Shown here one piece after another: positions 33,817 through 43,827 of a stretch of 64,000 nt of DNA (its first letter is position 1; the number at the start of each line of letters is the position of its first letter). Below the pieces are notes generated by a model. That model did not search any database. It was not told the origin of the DNA and worked only from the letters and a program-made list of their open reading frames with translations. Made by a program: the position numbers and the translations under genes. The stretch comes from Limonium bicolor. Taxonomy: Eukaryota; Streptophyta; Magnoliopsida; Caryophyllales; Plumbaginaceae. The DNA is taken from positions 478,381,375 through 478,445,374 of the forward strand of contig CM041776.1 of the NCBI GenBank assembly GCA_023374045.1, given 5' to 3'.

Positions 33817-34756
33817 CCAACGAGCCTTCTGCTCAAAAAACACAACCATCCATCACCCATACAATCCACGACCACTTTACCACACCTCACGCCATCTCAT
33901 TTCTCTTCTCCCGCCTTCTCCATTTTTATTTATTTCCACATTCCACAAAATCCACCTCTAGCCCTACGTATACAAAATAGTAGAGTGAGCCGGAGTGATT
34001 ACAGATGATTTCTATTACTCTTGTCTCTGTCTATCTATTTAATATGTTAGGCTAGTTTACGTATACTCTGGGAATGGTTATTATGTGTTTGTATTAATTA
34101 TGCATTATTTTTACTGGTTTTAATTATATATAGTTTGTTACGTTTTAAAGGTTATCTCGCACCTTTTTAATAAATGTCATGAGTATTAAATTGCTTTCCT
34201 AAGTCTATTTTGATCAGACGGTGAGGTGATAATAGATAGGTTAATTAAGACGTAAAACTGGAGGAAACTTGTTATGATTTAATAAGTTAGTATTCAGTTG
34301 CAAATGTAATTCCTCAATACTCCTCTGCCATTCGCAGGCTTTTGCTTGAACCTTGATTAGAACCTTGCATTACAGGTGAACGAGTTCTTTTGAGGCTATG
34401 ACTTAGTCCTTAAGATAATTACAGGAACCTTGCCAAATTATTAAACCAGTAGAGATAGCTTAATTATGCAGATTATATTAACCTGACCCAGAGTTCCATT
34501 TAATTATTCTGTTAACTTAGTTTATTTTATCTGTCCTTTTTATTCATTTACAAGTCAATTAATCCACCCCCTTTTGTGACACGCTTAGGTACTATTATAT
34601 GTACATTAGTCCCACGGTTCGACATCCGGTTGCTTACATTTTCACTATACTACTGCGACCGGGACTTGTTTGCAGCCCGACGTTTAATTTGAGTTTTAAT
34701 TTCTTTTCTTTTAATTTTACACCAGTTTAACCACTCACAATATAACGTCTGCAAAA

Positions 34757-34774
34757 TGGCGCCGTTGCCGGGGA
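34757..34774 (+). other. Primer binding site of C
   Basis: TGGCGCCGTTGCCGGGGA lies three bases after the LTR. It is the complement of the tRNA-Asp 3' end commonly used by Athila elements. Confidence 0.88.
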
Positions 34775-35285
34775 CTAGTTTATTCTAGTCCCTAAGCCCC
34801 GGATTATTCACTTGTTATATTAGAATATTTTGTTTATATTATTTTTTGTTGTTTATATAGTCTTTTATATTTTTATCTATTTTAATTTGTTGTTTTTTTA
34901 TTAATTATCTTTTATATTTTGTTTATATATATTTTGTTTATATTATTAGTATGTGTGTTTCCTAATTTGTTATTGTTTCAGTAAGTTACGTAATCGAAAA
35001 AAAAAACGGAACAGGGGCGTGTCCGCCTCCTGTCCGCCTCAACAGACGCGGACGTCTCTGATTCACGTCGCGGTCTCTACCACAAGCCGTGACCGCCTAC
35101 AAGGAGGCGGACGTCCAGGCGGACGTCACTCACACCAGGAAAAAAAAGAGTTCGCCCCATCTCCAATCTGTTTCTACCTTTTTTTTATTTATTATTTTAT
35201 TATTATTATTTTTATGTTTGTTTCTAATAATTTTATTTTCTAATCTGTTTTAGTAGTTTGTTTTATATAAAAAAAAAAAAAAAAA
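34775..35285 (+). other. Leader of C with an internal hairpin cluster
   Basis: T-rich leader. At 35018-35128 there is a cluster of GTCCGCCTC and GGCGGACGTC words, the same word as in the C LTRs. A poly(A) run precedes the ORF start at 35286. Confidence 0.7.
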
Positions 35286-35852
35286 ATGGAAATGGAACAG
35301 GTGTTCGAGCAAGAGTTCTGCTTTTCACAGTATTTATACTGCTCCGTATGTGGAGGAGCTCATGATTATGAGGATTGTCTCATATTACAAGAACAACTCT
35401 GGTTAGAAGATCAACCAGACTACCTGGAGACAATCTCTCAACAAGAGCAACACCCCACTACGGATGTAAGTTATTCTCTTCCCTCTACAATCGCCTACCG
35501 CCAGTTTCCATCCTTCTCTATGCTTTATCCAGAAGATGAGGATACTTTCATCCTCGAAAATGAAGAGAAGGAATTGCCATCACCTCCCGCCAAGATATCC
35601 AAACAAAACGCCACTATCACCTTCAAAAAATTAACTTTCTCTGAAGATGATATCAAACAGCGTTCTTTCTACGAGCCTCACTTACAAAAGGAGGATGTTT
35701 ACATCCTCCAATTTGAGGAAGAAAAATCATCACCACCGGGTCTTCTGTTAGAACTACGTTCCCGGCAGTACCTCCTCAAACACCAGATTTTGTGGAGCAT
35801 TAATTTTCTTATTTTATATGCCGAGGTAACGTTTTGTTTTGATCCAGGATAA
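35286..35852 (+). CDS. Zinc-knuckle plus acidic repeat protein of C
   Basis: A 188-residue ORF. Residues about 20-35 hold a knuckle CSVCGGAHDYEDC (C-x2-C-x3-H-x4-C), like the Athila gag knuckle at 23448. The rest matches the E1 acidic protein: MLYPEDEDTFILENEEKE, SKQNATITFK, KEDVYILQFEEE, LLKHQILWS, and the terminal FCFDPG. Relative to E1, the gag stretch between knuckle and acidic part is largely deleted, so this is a compact gag-derived fusion. It is fully open in an otherwise non-coding element, which suggests retention. Function unknown; nucleic-acid binding is plausible from the knuckle. Confidence 0.72.
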   Translation: MEMEQVFEQEFCFSQYLYCSVCGGAHDYEDCLILQEQLWLEDQPDYLETISQQEQHPTTDVSYSLPSTIAYRQFPSFSMLYPEDEDTFILENEEKELPSPPAKISKQNATITFKKLTFSEDDIKQRSFYEPHLQKEDVYILQFEEEKSSPPGLLLELRSRQYLLKHQILWSINFLILYAEVTFCFDPG

Positions 35853-35861
35853 CGAAGCAGG

Positions 35862-35910
35862 CGTCTAGCCAAAGACGTTAAAGAAGGGCAGCTTCCCGGG
35901 AGGCAACCCG
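35862..35910 (+). promoter_or_regulatory. Conserved post-ORF box (C)
   Basis: CGTCT/AGACG hairpin with loop AGCCAA (35862-35877), then GGGCAGCTT and GGGAGGCAACCC. It matches 24931-24976 in E1, with loop bases changed and stem kept. Confidence 0.7.
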
Positions 35911-36082
35911 GATGAACTTTTATTTTATTTGCTTTTATGCTGTTTTAATTTTCAGGTTCTCTTTAAATTTTAATTTTGCTAACTTTTAACCCCGTTTGTA
36001 GAATGGTTGCTTCTAGTGTCTTATGCAGGTGCACATCCATGTGGACACCGCAACCAAGCTACGCTACTTGAGGCTGAAGCTC

Positions 36083-36094
36083 AAGTGTGGGGGA
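36083..36094 (+). other. PPT-like motif 1 of C
   Basis: AAGTGTGGGGGA, nearly 1 kb upstream of the LTR. Confidence 0.6.
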
Positions 36095-36280
36095 ACTTCT
36101 TTAACAACTAGCAAAAATAAAATCAGGGGAGTACCAGTTTCTTTTAATTATGCTTTTATTTTAAATAAAAACTGCAGAGGAGCGTTTATGTGCTTAAATG
36201 TTTATTTGTGATCTTTGTGTTATCTCTATTTTATCTACTTACCGAAAAGGTCTTCTGAAACCTTCCCTTGTTTTTCTGGT

Positions 36281-36318
36281 GAACAATGAGGACATTGTTC
36301 AATTTAAGTGTGGGGGAG
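36281..36318 (+). other. Hairpin plus PPT-like motif 2 of C
   Basis: Perfect 8-bp stem GAACAATG/CATTGTTC with loop AGGA (36281-36300), then AAGTGTGGGGGAG at 36306-36318. Confidence 0.7.
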
Positions 36319-37021
36319 TGTGCCCTTTTCGGTAACATTTTGTGCTTAAATGTTTAATCTCTCTGCTTATCTTTCGTTTGTCCAATTCAAATATTATGGA
36401 CCCTTTTTATATGTGGGTTGTTCTCTTTAAGAATAAATACTATTATGAATTGTAGGATAAATGGTACAAATTTTAAAATTTTGATTACTTTCGAGGAGCA
36501 TTTTATATGCGGTGTGACCAAATAATCTGCAAATGGTTGGATTTTATTGCTCAGGGTTTCTTTCTGTTTTCTCTCTTAGGGATTGCTAAGGGGTACTTTT
36601 CTGTTAAAAAAAAAAAGAGAAAGAAAAGAATAATAAGGGACTCATGAGACACCATTGGTAACCAACAAAAGAGAGTTGAGTGTTCTTAAATACAAAGGCG
36701 TGATGCCTATATTTTTTTCATCTCTTATGCAAAAGTGAAACAAATGCATGAATCTATTTTTCCTTTTGTTTTCTCCTCAATGCCCATTCTTGAGAGAAGT
36801 TGGCCATGGTAAAAGTTCTCGGAGTCACCAAAACAAAAGAAACATGGAAGTACCTTGGATCATACCCCGAAACTCTATATTTTATTTTTACCCTGAGCAC
36901 ACCTATGCCACCAGCAGTTAATTTTTCACACTCCTCAATAAGTTAAAAAGATCATGTTTATCCTACCCTTCATAATAATATTTGTTAGTATTGAGCATTC
37001 CCTACTTACTTGGGTACGTGA

Positions 37022-37059
37022 TTTTGCTTGAGGACAAGCAAAAGATAAGTGTGGGGGTG
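37022..37059 (+). other. Hairpin plus functional PPT of C
   Basis: Perfect 9-bp stem TTTTGCTTG/CAAGCAAAA with loop AGGA (37022-37043), then AAGTGTGGGGG (37047-37057) directly before the 3' LTR at 37060. Confidence 0.8.
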
Positions 37060-38745
37060 TGATGAGTGTCCAAATGAGCATGTTTTATAGGTGTATTTCA
37101 TATAATATTAGCACTTTTCTTGCTCATTTCTCCACTTCGGTTAGTTTTCCTCTAGTTTATGTTTTATTGTTTATCTCACAAAATTATTGGTTTAACATGA
37201 GGAAAACCAAGCCGGGAGTGAAGTAGACGAGGAGACGAACGCATAGACGCAAACGGCTCAGAAAACAGAGTCCAAACAAAGAATCTAGAGCCGGTCGAAG
37301 TTTGAAGGAAAATAGGCCACGTCAAGGGTTGCAACCGCCCAAGAAGAGGCGGGCTGCAACCGCCCCATAACTGGCGGACCTCTCACGGGTGCAACCGCCC
37401 CATAACTGGCGGACATCACACACAACCGCCTCTAAAGAGGCGGAACCAGTGGCGGACGTAAGTGTGGGCAACCGCCCAAATAGTGGCGGACGTGAGACAC
37501 CAGGCTACCGCCTGTTGTTGGGCGGTCTTGGAGGCGGACACTAGACAACTGCCTGTTATCTGGAGGACATGGAGGCGGACAGCGACTAGTCGCGCGAGCT
37601 TATCTTCTTCGCGTCGACTCCGTTGACTTGTCTTCGCCGACTTCTGCAACTCGTCCACTGCCATATCTATCTACTCCGCCTACCTTAATTCCCTCACGCG
37701 TCAGCTTTGTCCCCTGCCCAATAAATGAGCAATCAACGAGCTCAATCATTTCCTCAACTTGCACGCGTCTGTTAACTCCTCTGCTGTTTCTTCCTTTCCC
37801 TATATAAACCAACGAGCCTTCTGCTCAAAAAACACAACCATCCATCACCCATACAATCCACGACCACTTTACCACACCTCACGCCATCTCATTTCTCTTC
37901 TCCCGCCTTCTCCATTTTTTATTTATTTCCACATTCCACAAAATCCACCTCTAGCCCTACGTATACAAAATAGCAGAGTGAGCCGGAGTGATTACGGATG
38001 ATTTCTATTACTCTTGTCTCTGTCTATCTATTTAATATGTTAGGCTAGTTTACGTATACTCTGGGAATGGTTATTATGTGTTTGTATTAATTATGCATTA
38101 TTTTTACTGGTTTTAATTATATATAGTTTGTTACGTTTTAAAGGTTATCTCGCACCTTTTTAATAAATGTCATGAGTTTATTAAATTGCTTTCCTAAGTC
38201 TATTTTGATCAGACCGGTGATAAATAGATAGGTTAATTAAGACGTAAAACTAGAGGAAACTTGTTATGATTTAATAAGTTAGTATTCAGTTGCAAATGTA
38301 ATTCCTCAATACTCCTCTGCCGTTCGCAGGCTTTTGCTTGAACCTTGATTAGAACCTTGCATTACAGGTGAACGAGTTCTTTTGAGGCTATGACTTAGTC
38401 CTTAAGATAATTACAGGAACCTTGCCAAATTATTAAACCAGTAGAGATAGCTTAATTATGCAGATTATATTAACCTGACCCAGAGTTCCATTTAATTATT
38501 CTGTTAACTTAGTTTTATTTATCTGTCCTTTTATTCATTTACAAGTCAATTAATCCACCCCCCTTTTGTGACACGCTTAGGTACTATTATATGTACATTA
38601 GTCCCACGGTTCGACATCCGGTTGCTTACATTTTCACTATACTACTGCGACCGGGACTTGTTTGCAGCCCGACGTTTAATTTGAGTTTTAATTTCTTTTC
38701 TTTTAATTTTACACCAGTTTAACCACTCACAATATAACGTCTGCA
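37060..38745 (+). repeat. 3' LTR of C
   Basis: 1686 bp, near-identical to 33059-34753, with the hairpin cluster at about 37329-37580 and a TATA box at 37801-37808. Confidence 0.92.
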
Positions 38746-39835
38746 GATTCACCTTCTTGAACCAAAGGCTAAAACCCCTCCTAAAACACTCCAAAGGTAA
38801 ACCCTAGAAATCTTGTTTTAAACACTTCAATGAATTAGTGTTAATTTAAGGGTTAGTATATTAATTGCAATTTTTTTTGTGTTCATTGGGTGATAGGAAT
38901 GGAGTTTGGCAACTCCATTCCCCACATAACCGATTTTGAGGCAAGAAAGGAAGAAGGAGGAAAAATGAGAAAGAAAGAAGGAAATATAAGCTCAAGGTAA
39001 GAGCTCCTACCTAATGTTAAATTCTATTGCATTAGAGTAATGGGAATGGGTAAACTACTTAAAGACCCCAAAACCTTGTATTAGTATAGGGGATTATGAA
39101 GTTTGAGTATTTAAGAGCAAAGTATTTGAATTGTAGGCTTTGGAGCCAAATGTAATGTGTATGTATATTGGAATTGTGATTGAGAAGGTATTGATGAATT
39201 TATATTTGCTTGAGTGCTGGTAGGACCCTGTAAGAGTGTGGCAGAGTGGAGATTAATGAAATTAGTAAGAATGTGTATGTGTGGCTAAGTAAGAAAAGTA
39301 GATGAACTATGACAAAATTTTGGTAGGAATATGTACATGTATGGATGACTTGGTGAATGGGAGAACCAAGGTGTGTGTTGGGGATAGTAGAGATGTTCAA
39401 TGACCATGGAATGGTGGTAGTGGTATGTGGATAAAAGAGCATAAAATCTGTAGCAAGAAGTATTGGATTTCATTGGAGGAATTAAGAAGAATTAGAGTAC
39501 AAGACTTAGTAAAATGAGTGTTGGACTTGGGTATAGATATTGTATTGGCTTGGAAATGTATTTGGGATGCTAGGAGTGGCATTGGAAGAGGAAGTATTGG
39601 ATGGTGAAAGTTGGTTTAAAATCTGTAAAAAGAAAAAAAAACTGTTTCATGTGTGGGAAAAGAAGTAAGGAAATTGTGTGTAAGTTGATGATGGATTAGT
39701 AATGGAGTTGGTAGTTGAATTAGGGTATTTTAGGAAGCCTAAATGGTGCTAAAACATGTGGGATTACATGTGTAGGAAGATGGGGAAGAAATGGGTAAGA
39801 AAGGAAATGAAAAACAAGGTCTGTAGCAACATTCT

Positions 39836-40187
39836 GACCGACCGACCTAGAGGATGGATCGGTCGGTGGGTCGGTCGGGGCTTAGACAACGAAAAATAAA
39901 CAATCTGGAACGGACCGACCCAGGAGCCATGAGTCGGTCGTGGGTCGGTCAGGTAAAAATTCATGAAGGTCGAAGCTTCTGACTTTGACCGACCCAGAGG
40001 TTGGGTCGGTCGGTGGGTTGGTCAGAGCTTAGACGACGGAACTTAAACCTTCTATAATGGACCGACCCAGAAGTGTATGGGTCGGTCGGAACAGTCCTGG
40101 GTCGGTCGAGACAATTTCAGAGGACGGAAAACTTACTGGAAAGGACCGACCCAAGGGATTGGGTCGGTCGGTGGGTCGGTCGGCCCA
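39836..40187. repeat. Hairpin cluster in A 5' LTR (GACCGACCCA/GGGTCGGTCGG)
   Basis: Five to six inverted pairs of ACCGACCCA with GGGTCGGTCGG occur in 352 bp. The same cluster is at 58266-58615 in the 3' LTR. Confidence 0.9.
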
Positions 40188-40290
40188 AACTTACAAAAAA
40201 AAACAATGATAATGTAGTAATCATATGTATGTATATATGTATAGATATGTACTTAAATATGGGACTTAAGTAATACACCATTAATGTAAC

Positions 40291-42075
40291 TGTGAGCCTC
40301 GATTTTAAACCCTATCCTATGTGGATTAAAGCTGATTAGGATCTAATCGGGTTTTAGGTCCACCTATAACCTAAGATTAATAACTATGTCATAAAACAAT
40401 AATTATTAAAACCTAAGCTAGCTCACTGGAACCTATTATGAGTCGCCACCTAATTTTAACCTAGATCAAATTAGGAAAGGAGAGTTCGGGTTCGGGGGCT
40501 TGATATTCGACCTTATTAGGGTTCAATTACTTTCATTACCCTTCCTAGGTCGTTTTCCTCTACTCAGTTTATTTACGGCTTATTACGAGTCGTTCTAACC
40601 TAAATGCGCAAGCTTCTGTTTTTTTTGGGTTTTTAGCATTTTTTAACAGAAAAGTAAAGTGAAATTGGAAGCTACCTAAACTAGGGTTTCGGAGGCAGAA
40701 TTAGGTCAAATTTTGCTTACGTCCGTAGCCACGGACCCCATGTCCGAGACCACGGACCCCAGTTAACCTAAACTATACAGAAGAGTCGAAAATAAGAAAA
40801 AAAAACAAAAATTTGCAGGGTCCGGGGCCTCGGACAGGCTGTCCGAGGGCCCGGACATTATCAGAAAACCTAAATTTCGAATTTTTAAAATCCCGCCGCC
40901 GTCCGTGGGTGTGCGTGGTCTCGGAAACGCGTCCGAGGTCCCGGACCATAGGTCCGAGGTCACGGACCACCCACGGACAGGGGTTTTCAGAAGGTTCCGA
41001 GGGTGTTTTGAGCTCAAATTTTATGGGGGTGTAGCCTGAAAGGTTTACAAGTCGTTAGTGATTGAAAGTTTTCGATTTGAATTCGAATAAGCACGAAACT
41101 TAGTAAACAAGTTATTGGACAGAAGCTTGAATAAACAGCAATACAGAAGCTTACGAAGGTTAGTTTGAGCCCAAATTTCGAGACAAGACAGATAATACCG
41201 TGGAGAATTAGGGAAGCTGAGTTTCTACCTGTTTTACCTTCGGATTCACAACGTTTCTTCACACCGGGATTCGTCGAGTGCTCCGTTGATGATAGACCCG
41301 AAAGGACTTCGAACCAAGCTTCTGGTTGTTGGTTGTTCTTGCTGTTCTTCACGTTTTGGTGGTGTTTTTGTGGGGTTTTGATGATTATTGGTGCTTTGGG
41401 AATTGGAAAACGTGTTTAGATGATGATTCAGGGGATTTTCGGTATGATTGGGTGGCCGGGTGTTGGAAAACGTGAGAGAGAGAGAGGAGGCTGCCTTTCT
41501 GACTCTAGGGTTCTTTGAGGTTATGAGATTCTGATTTATCCAAAAACCTATCCCTTTATATAGACTTTCTTAAAGATAAAGAAAATCTAGTAAAAGTAAG
41601 ATTTTTCGATATTTTAACTAAGTAACTTCCCAAAGGAATTTTGCTATGAAATTTTAACCACATGTCAAGAATGGATATTATGAATTTTCTGAGGTGGAAA
41701 CGAATTTTTTAAATGCTGGAGCATTTTTAAATTGAATTTCTCGTCAGATTCAGTCAGAAATTGCTAGAAAATTTTGGAAATTTGAAAAATCAAAATTCCA
41801 ACGCCATTATGCTTAAAATGTCATCCTCTATCATGGGTTTAAAATATCAAAGCATTTCGAGCTGATTTGGGCACCCTTTGGAGGAGAGAGAAAGCCTATA
41901 GGAGATCTCAAAAGCCTTAAAAATTACGAAAACGCCCCTGACAATGACGAAACTGCTCCTCAGGACCCGAAACACGCCGATCGAGCCGGAATCCCTCATT
42001 ACCCGATCAAATATCCCTCACGACACCAAAACCTTGCAGACCCTAACCAGGGGGGTCAAAATTTTGGGTATAACA
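40291..42075 (-). repeat. 3' LTR of D
   Basis: On the plus strand it begins TGTGAGCCTCG and ends GGGTATAACA. Minus-strand TATA (CTATATAAAGGG) lies at 41553-41563, and the hairpin cluster at 40721-40980. Confidence 0.92.
40721..40980. repeat. Hairpin cluster in D 3' LTR (GTCCG/CGGAC words)
   Basis: Many GTCCGAG, CACGGACC and CCGGACC words occur in inverted and direct order over 260 bp. Unlike C, E and F, this cluster lies downstream of the D TATA box in transcription sense. Confidence 0.82.
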
Positions 42076-42089
42076 GATTGCCCCCCGTC
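42076..42089 (-). other. Polypurine tract of D
   Basis: The minus strand reads GACGGGGGGCAATC directly before TGTTATACCC of the 3' LTR. Confidence 0.8.
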
Positions 42090-42189
42090 AACTGGACTTT
42101 GTAACGAATGTGAAAAGTCTGGTTGATGCTTGAGTGGTGCCCCAAAATTTTGGACTCCACAGAATCCTCCACGTTGTATGAAACCGGGT

Positions 42190-42650
42190 TAACGATGCCC
42201 AGCTACTCGGAGGCGCTAACTACCTAAGCTGCAAAAGCATTGTCGAGCTATTCTAAGGGCTGACTACCTAAAGGTAATAATGAAGTGATGTCAGACTATT
42301 CTAAGGTGCCGACTACCTATAAGGATGATACGATGGTCAGGCTATTCTAAGGCGTTGACTACCAAAGTGTGAATATGATGTCGAGCTATTCTAAGGCGTG
42401 ACTACCTAAAGTGGTGATGGTGAAGTAATGATGTCAAGCTATTCTAAGGCGTTGACTACCTGAAATGATGATATGCTGTCGAGCTATTCTAAGGCGCTGA
42501 CTACCTAAAGTGGTGGTGAAAATGATGTCAAGCTATTCTAAGGCGTTGACTACCTGAAATGATGATATGCTGTCGAGCTATTCTAAGGCGCTGACTACCT
42601 AAAGTGGTGAAAATGATGTAAGCTATTCTAAGGCGTTGACTGCCTAGGAT
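42190..42650. repeat. Irregular tandem repeat in D (CTATTCTAAGGCG)
   Basis: About nine copies of GAGCTATTCTAAGGCG followed by TGACTACCTAAAG are spaced 40-55 bp apart, with variable ATGATG-rich linkers. Confidence 0.85.
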
Positions 42651-43030
42651 GTGAAAATGGATGCAAGCAAGAATGCTGAAATGCTAATGATGCAAATGAT
42701 GCTGATGCTGATGTGATGATAATGCCGATGATGTTGATGATGCTCGGATGCTTCTGGGGGAACGAAACCCGTGCCGATGCTCTGGCTGGACCAATGTGGA
42801 CTTATGCCATGCCCCCCAAGCCGGTGTGCAGGGATAACTCCTGTAAAAACCTGGGGGACTTATTGCCTTTGCCCACCATTCGTTGATCCCAAAAAATAAG
42901 TTGACATCGCAAAAGGAGGATTTATTGCCATCACCTCGCCAACTTTCTGTCGCCAGGTCTTGTGACGCGCCTGGATAATGCAGCTAGGTCTTATGACGAG
43001 CCTATATGAATGAGATGAATGCAATGTGTT
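42651..43030. other. D internal spacer between arrays
   Basis: ATGATGCTGATG-type low complexity, then unique sequence. No gene seen. Confidence 0.5.
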
Positions 43031-43495
43031 TGATGAGAGTGGGTAAGCTAAAGGGTAACTCTAGGTCTTACTACGAGCCTAAGGGAATGCAACTAGGTCT
43101 TATGACGAGCCTAAAGGGTAGTTCTAGGTCTTATGACGAGCCTAAAGGAAGGATCTAGGTGTTACGACGAAACTAAAGGATGGTTCTAGGTCTTATGACG
43201 AGCCTAAAGGTTGGATCTAGGTCTTATGACGAGCCTAAAGGAAGGATCTAGGTCTTATGACGAGCCTAAAGGATGGTTCTAGGTCTTATGACGAGCCTAA
43301 AGGTTGGATCTAGGTCTTATGACGAGCCTAAAGGAAGGATCTAGGTCTTATGACGAGCCTAAAGGATGGTTCTAGGTCTTATGACGAGCCTAAAGGTTGG
43401 ATCTAGGTCTTATGACGAGCCTAAAGGAAGGATCTAGGTCTTATGACGAGCCTAAAGGATGGTTCTAGGTCTTATGACGAGCCTATGGATAGATC
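43031..43495. repeat. 31-bp tandem array in D with 3-unit higher-order structure
   Basis: The unit starts CTAGGTCTTATGACGAGCCT and ends AAAGG plus six variable bases. The variable ends cycle TTGGAT, AAGGAT, ATGGTT for three full rounds (93-bp higher-order repeat). The edges are more divergent. Confidence 0.9.
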
Positions 43496-43547
43496 TAAGT
43501 GAAAGTGAGTCAAGTGTATGATGGGTCCAAAGGAATGTAAAAGGATT

Positions 43548-43660
43548 AGGGCTCAAGACGGGCCTGTGGGTGTTTGAATGTGGAGGTAGGGCTTAGGACG
43601 GGCCTGAGGAAATTTGATGTGGAGGTAGGGCTTAGGACAGGCCTGAGGTGTTTGATGTGG
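43548..43660. repeat. Short ~40-bp repeat in D (GGGCTTAGGACGGGCCTG)
   Basis: Three diverged copies with GGGCCTG cores and TTTGATGTGGAGG linkers. Confidence 0.65.
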
Positions 43661-43727
43661 ATGCAAGGGCTTATGCCTGTGGTGGGATGGTGGTGCTCAA
43701 GCTTTAGGTTTCAATTGGTGTTGTCAT

Positions 43728-43760
43728 GGCAATTGTTGGAACCAACAATTGCCCCCAGTA
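43728..43760 (-). other. Perfect 12-bp inverted repeat overlapping a PPT-like motif in D
   Basis: Arms GGCAATTGTTGG/CCAACAATTGCC with AA between (43728-43753). The right arm overlaps ATTGCCCCCAGTA (43748-43760), which on the minus strand is TACTGGGGGCAAT. Confidence 0.7.
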
Positions 43761-43814
43761 TTTTTCCTTAGGACAATCTGAGTTCTTTAGGATTTTTGGC
43801 GATCGTTCCGATCG

Positions 43815-43827
43815 ATTGCCCCCAGTA
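43815..43827 (-). other. PPT-like motif in D
   Basis: Minus strand TACTGGGGGCAAT. A CGATCG..CGATCG inverted repeat adjoins it (about 43791-43814). A further copy lies at 44912-44924. Confidence 0.6.

Larger units (their letters stand above)
33059..34753 (+). repeat. 5' LTR of C
   Basis: TGATGAGTGTCC..ATAACGTCTGCA, 1695 bp. A TATATAAA box lies at 33809-33816. The hairpin cluster is at 33338-33590. Confidence 0.92.
33059..38745 (+). mobile_element. Element C: short Athila-like non-autonomous element
   Basis: It has 1695-bp and 1686-bp LTRs, a PBS, one ORF and a PPT, and is 5687 bp overall. It is inserted in the A 5' LTR with target sites GATTT (33054-33058) and GATTC (38746-38750), one mismatch; the empty site in the 3' LTR of A reads GGATTCACC near 57175. 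There is no pol. Confidence 0.92.

Noticed and set aside
37022..37059. Intrinsic bacterial-type terminator (hairpin plus run)
   Set aside because: The run is G-rich rather than T-rich, and its position directly before an LTR identifies it as a PPT context.
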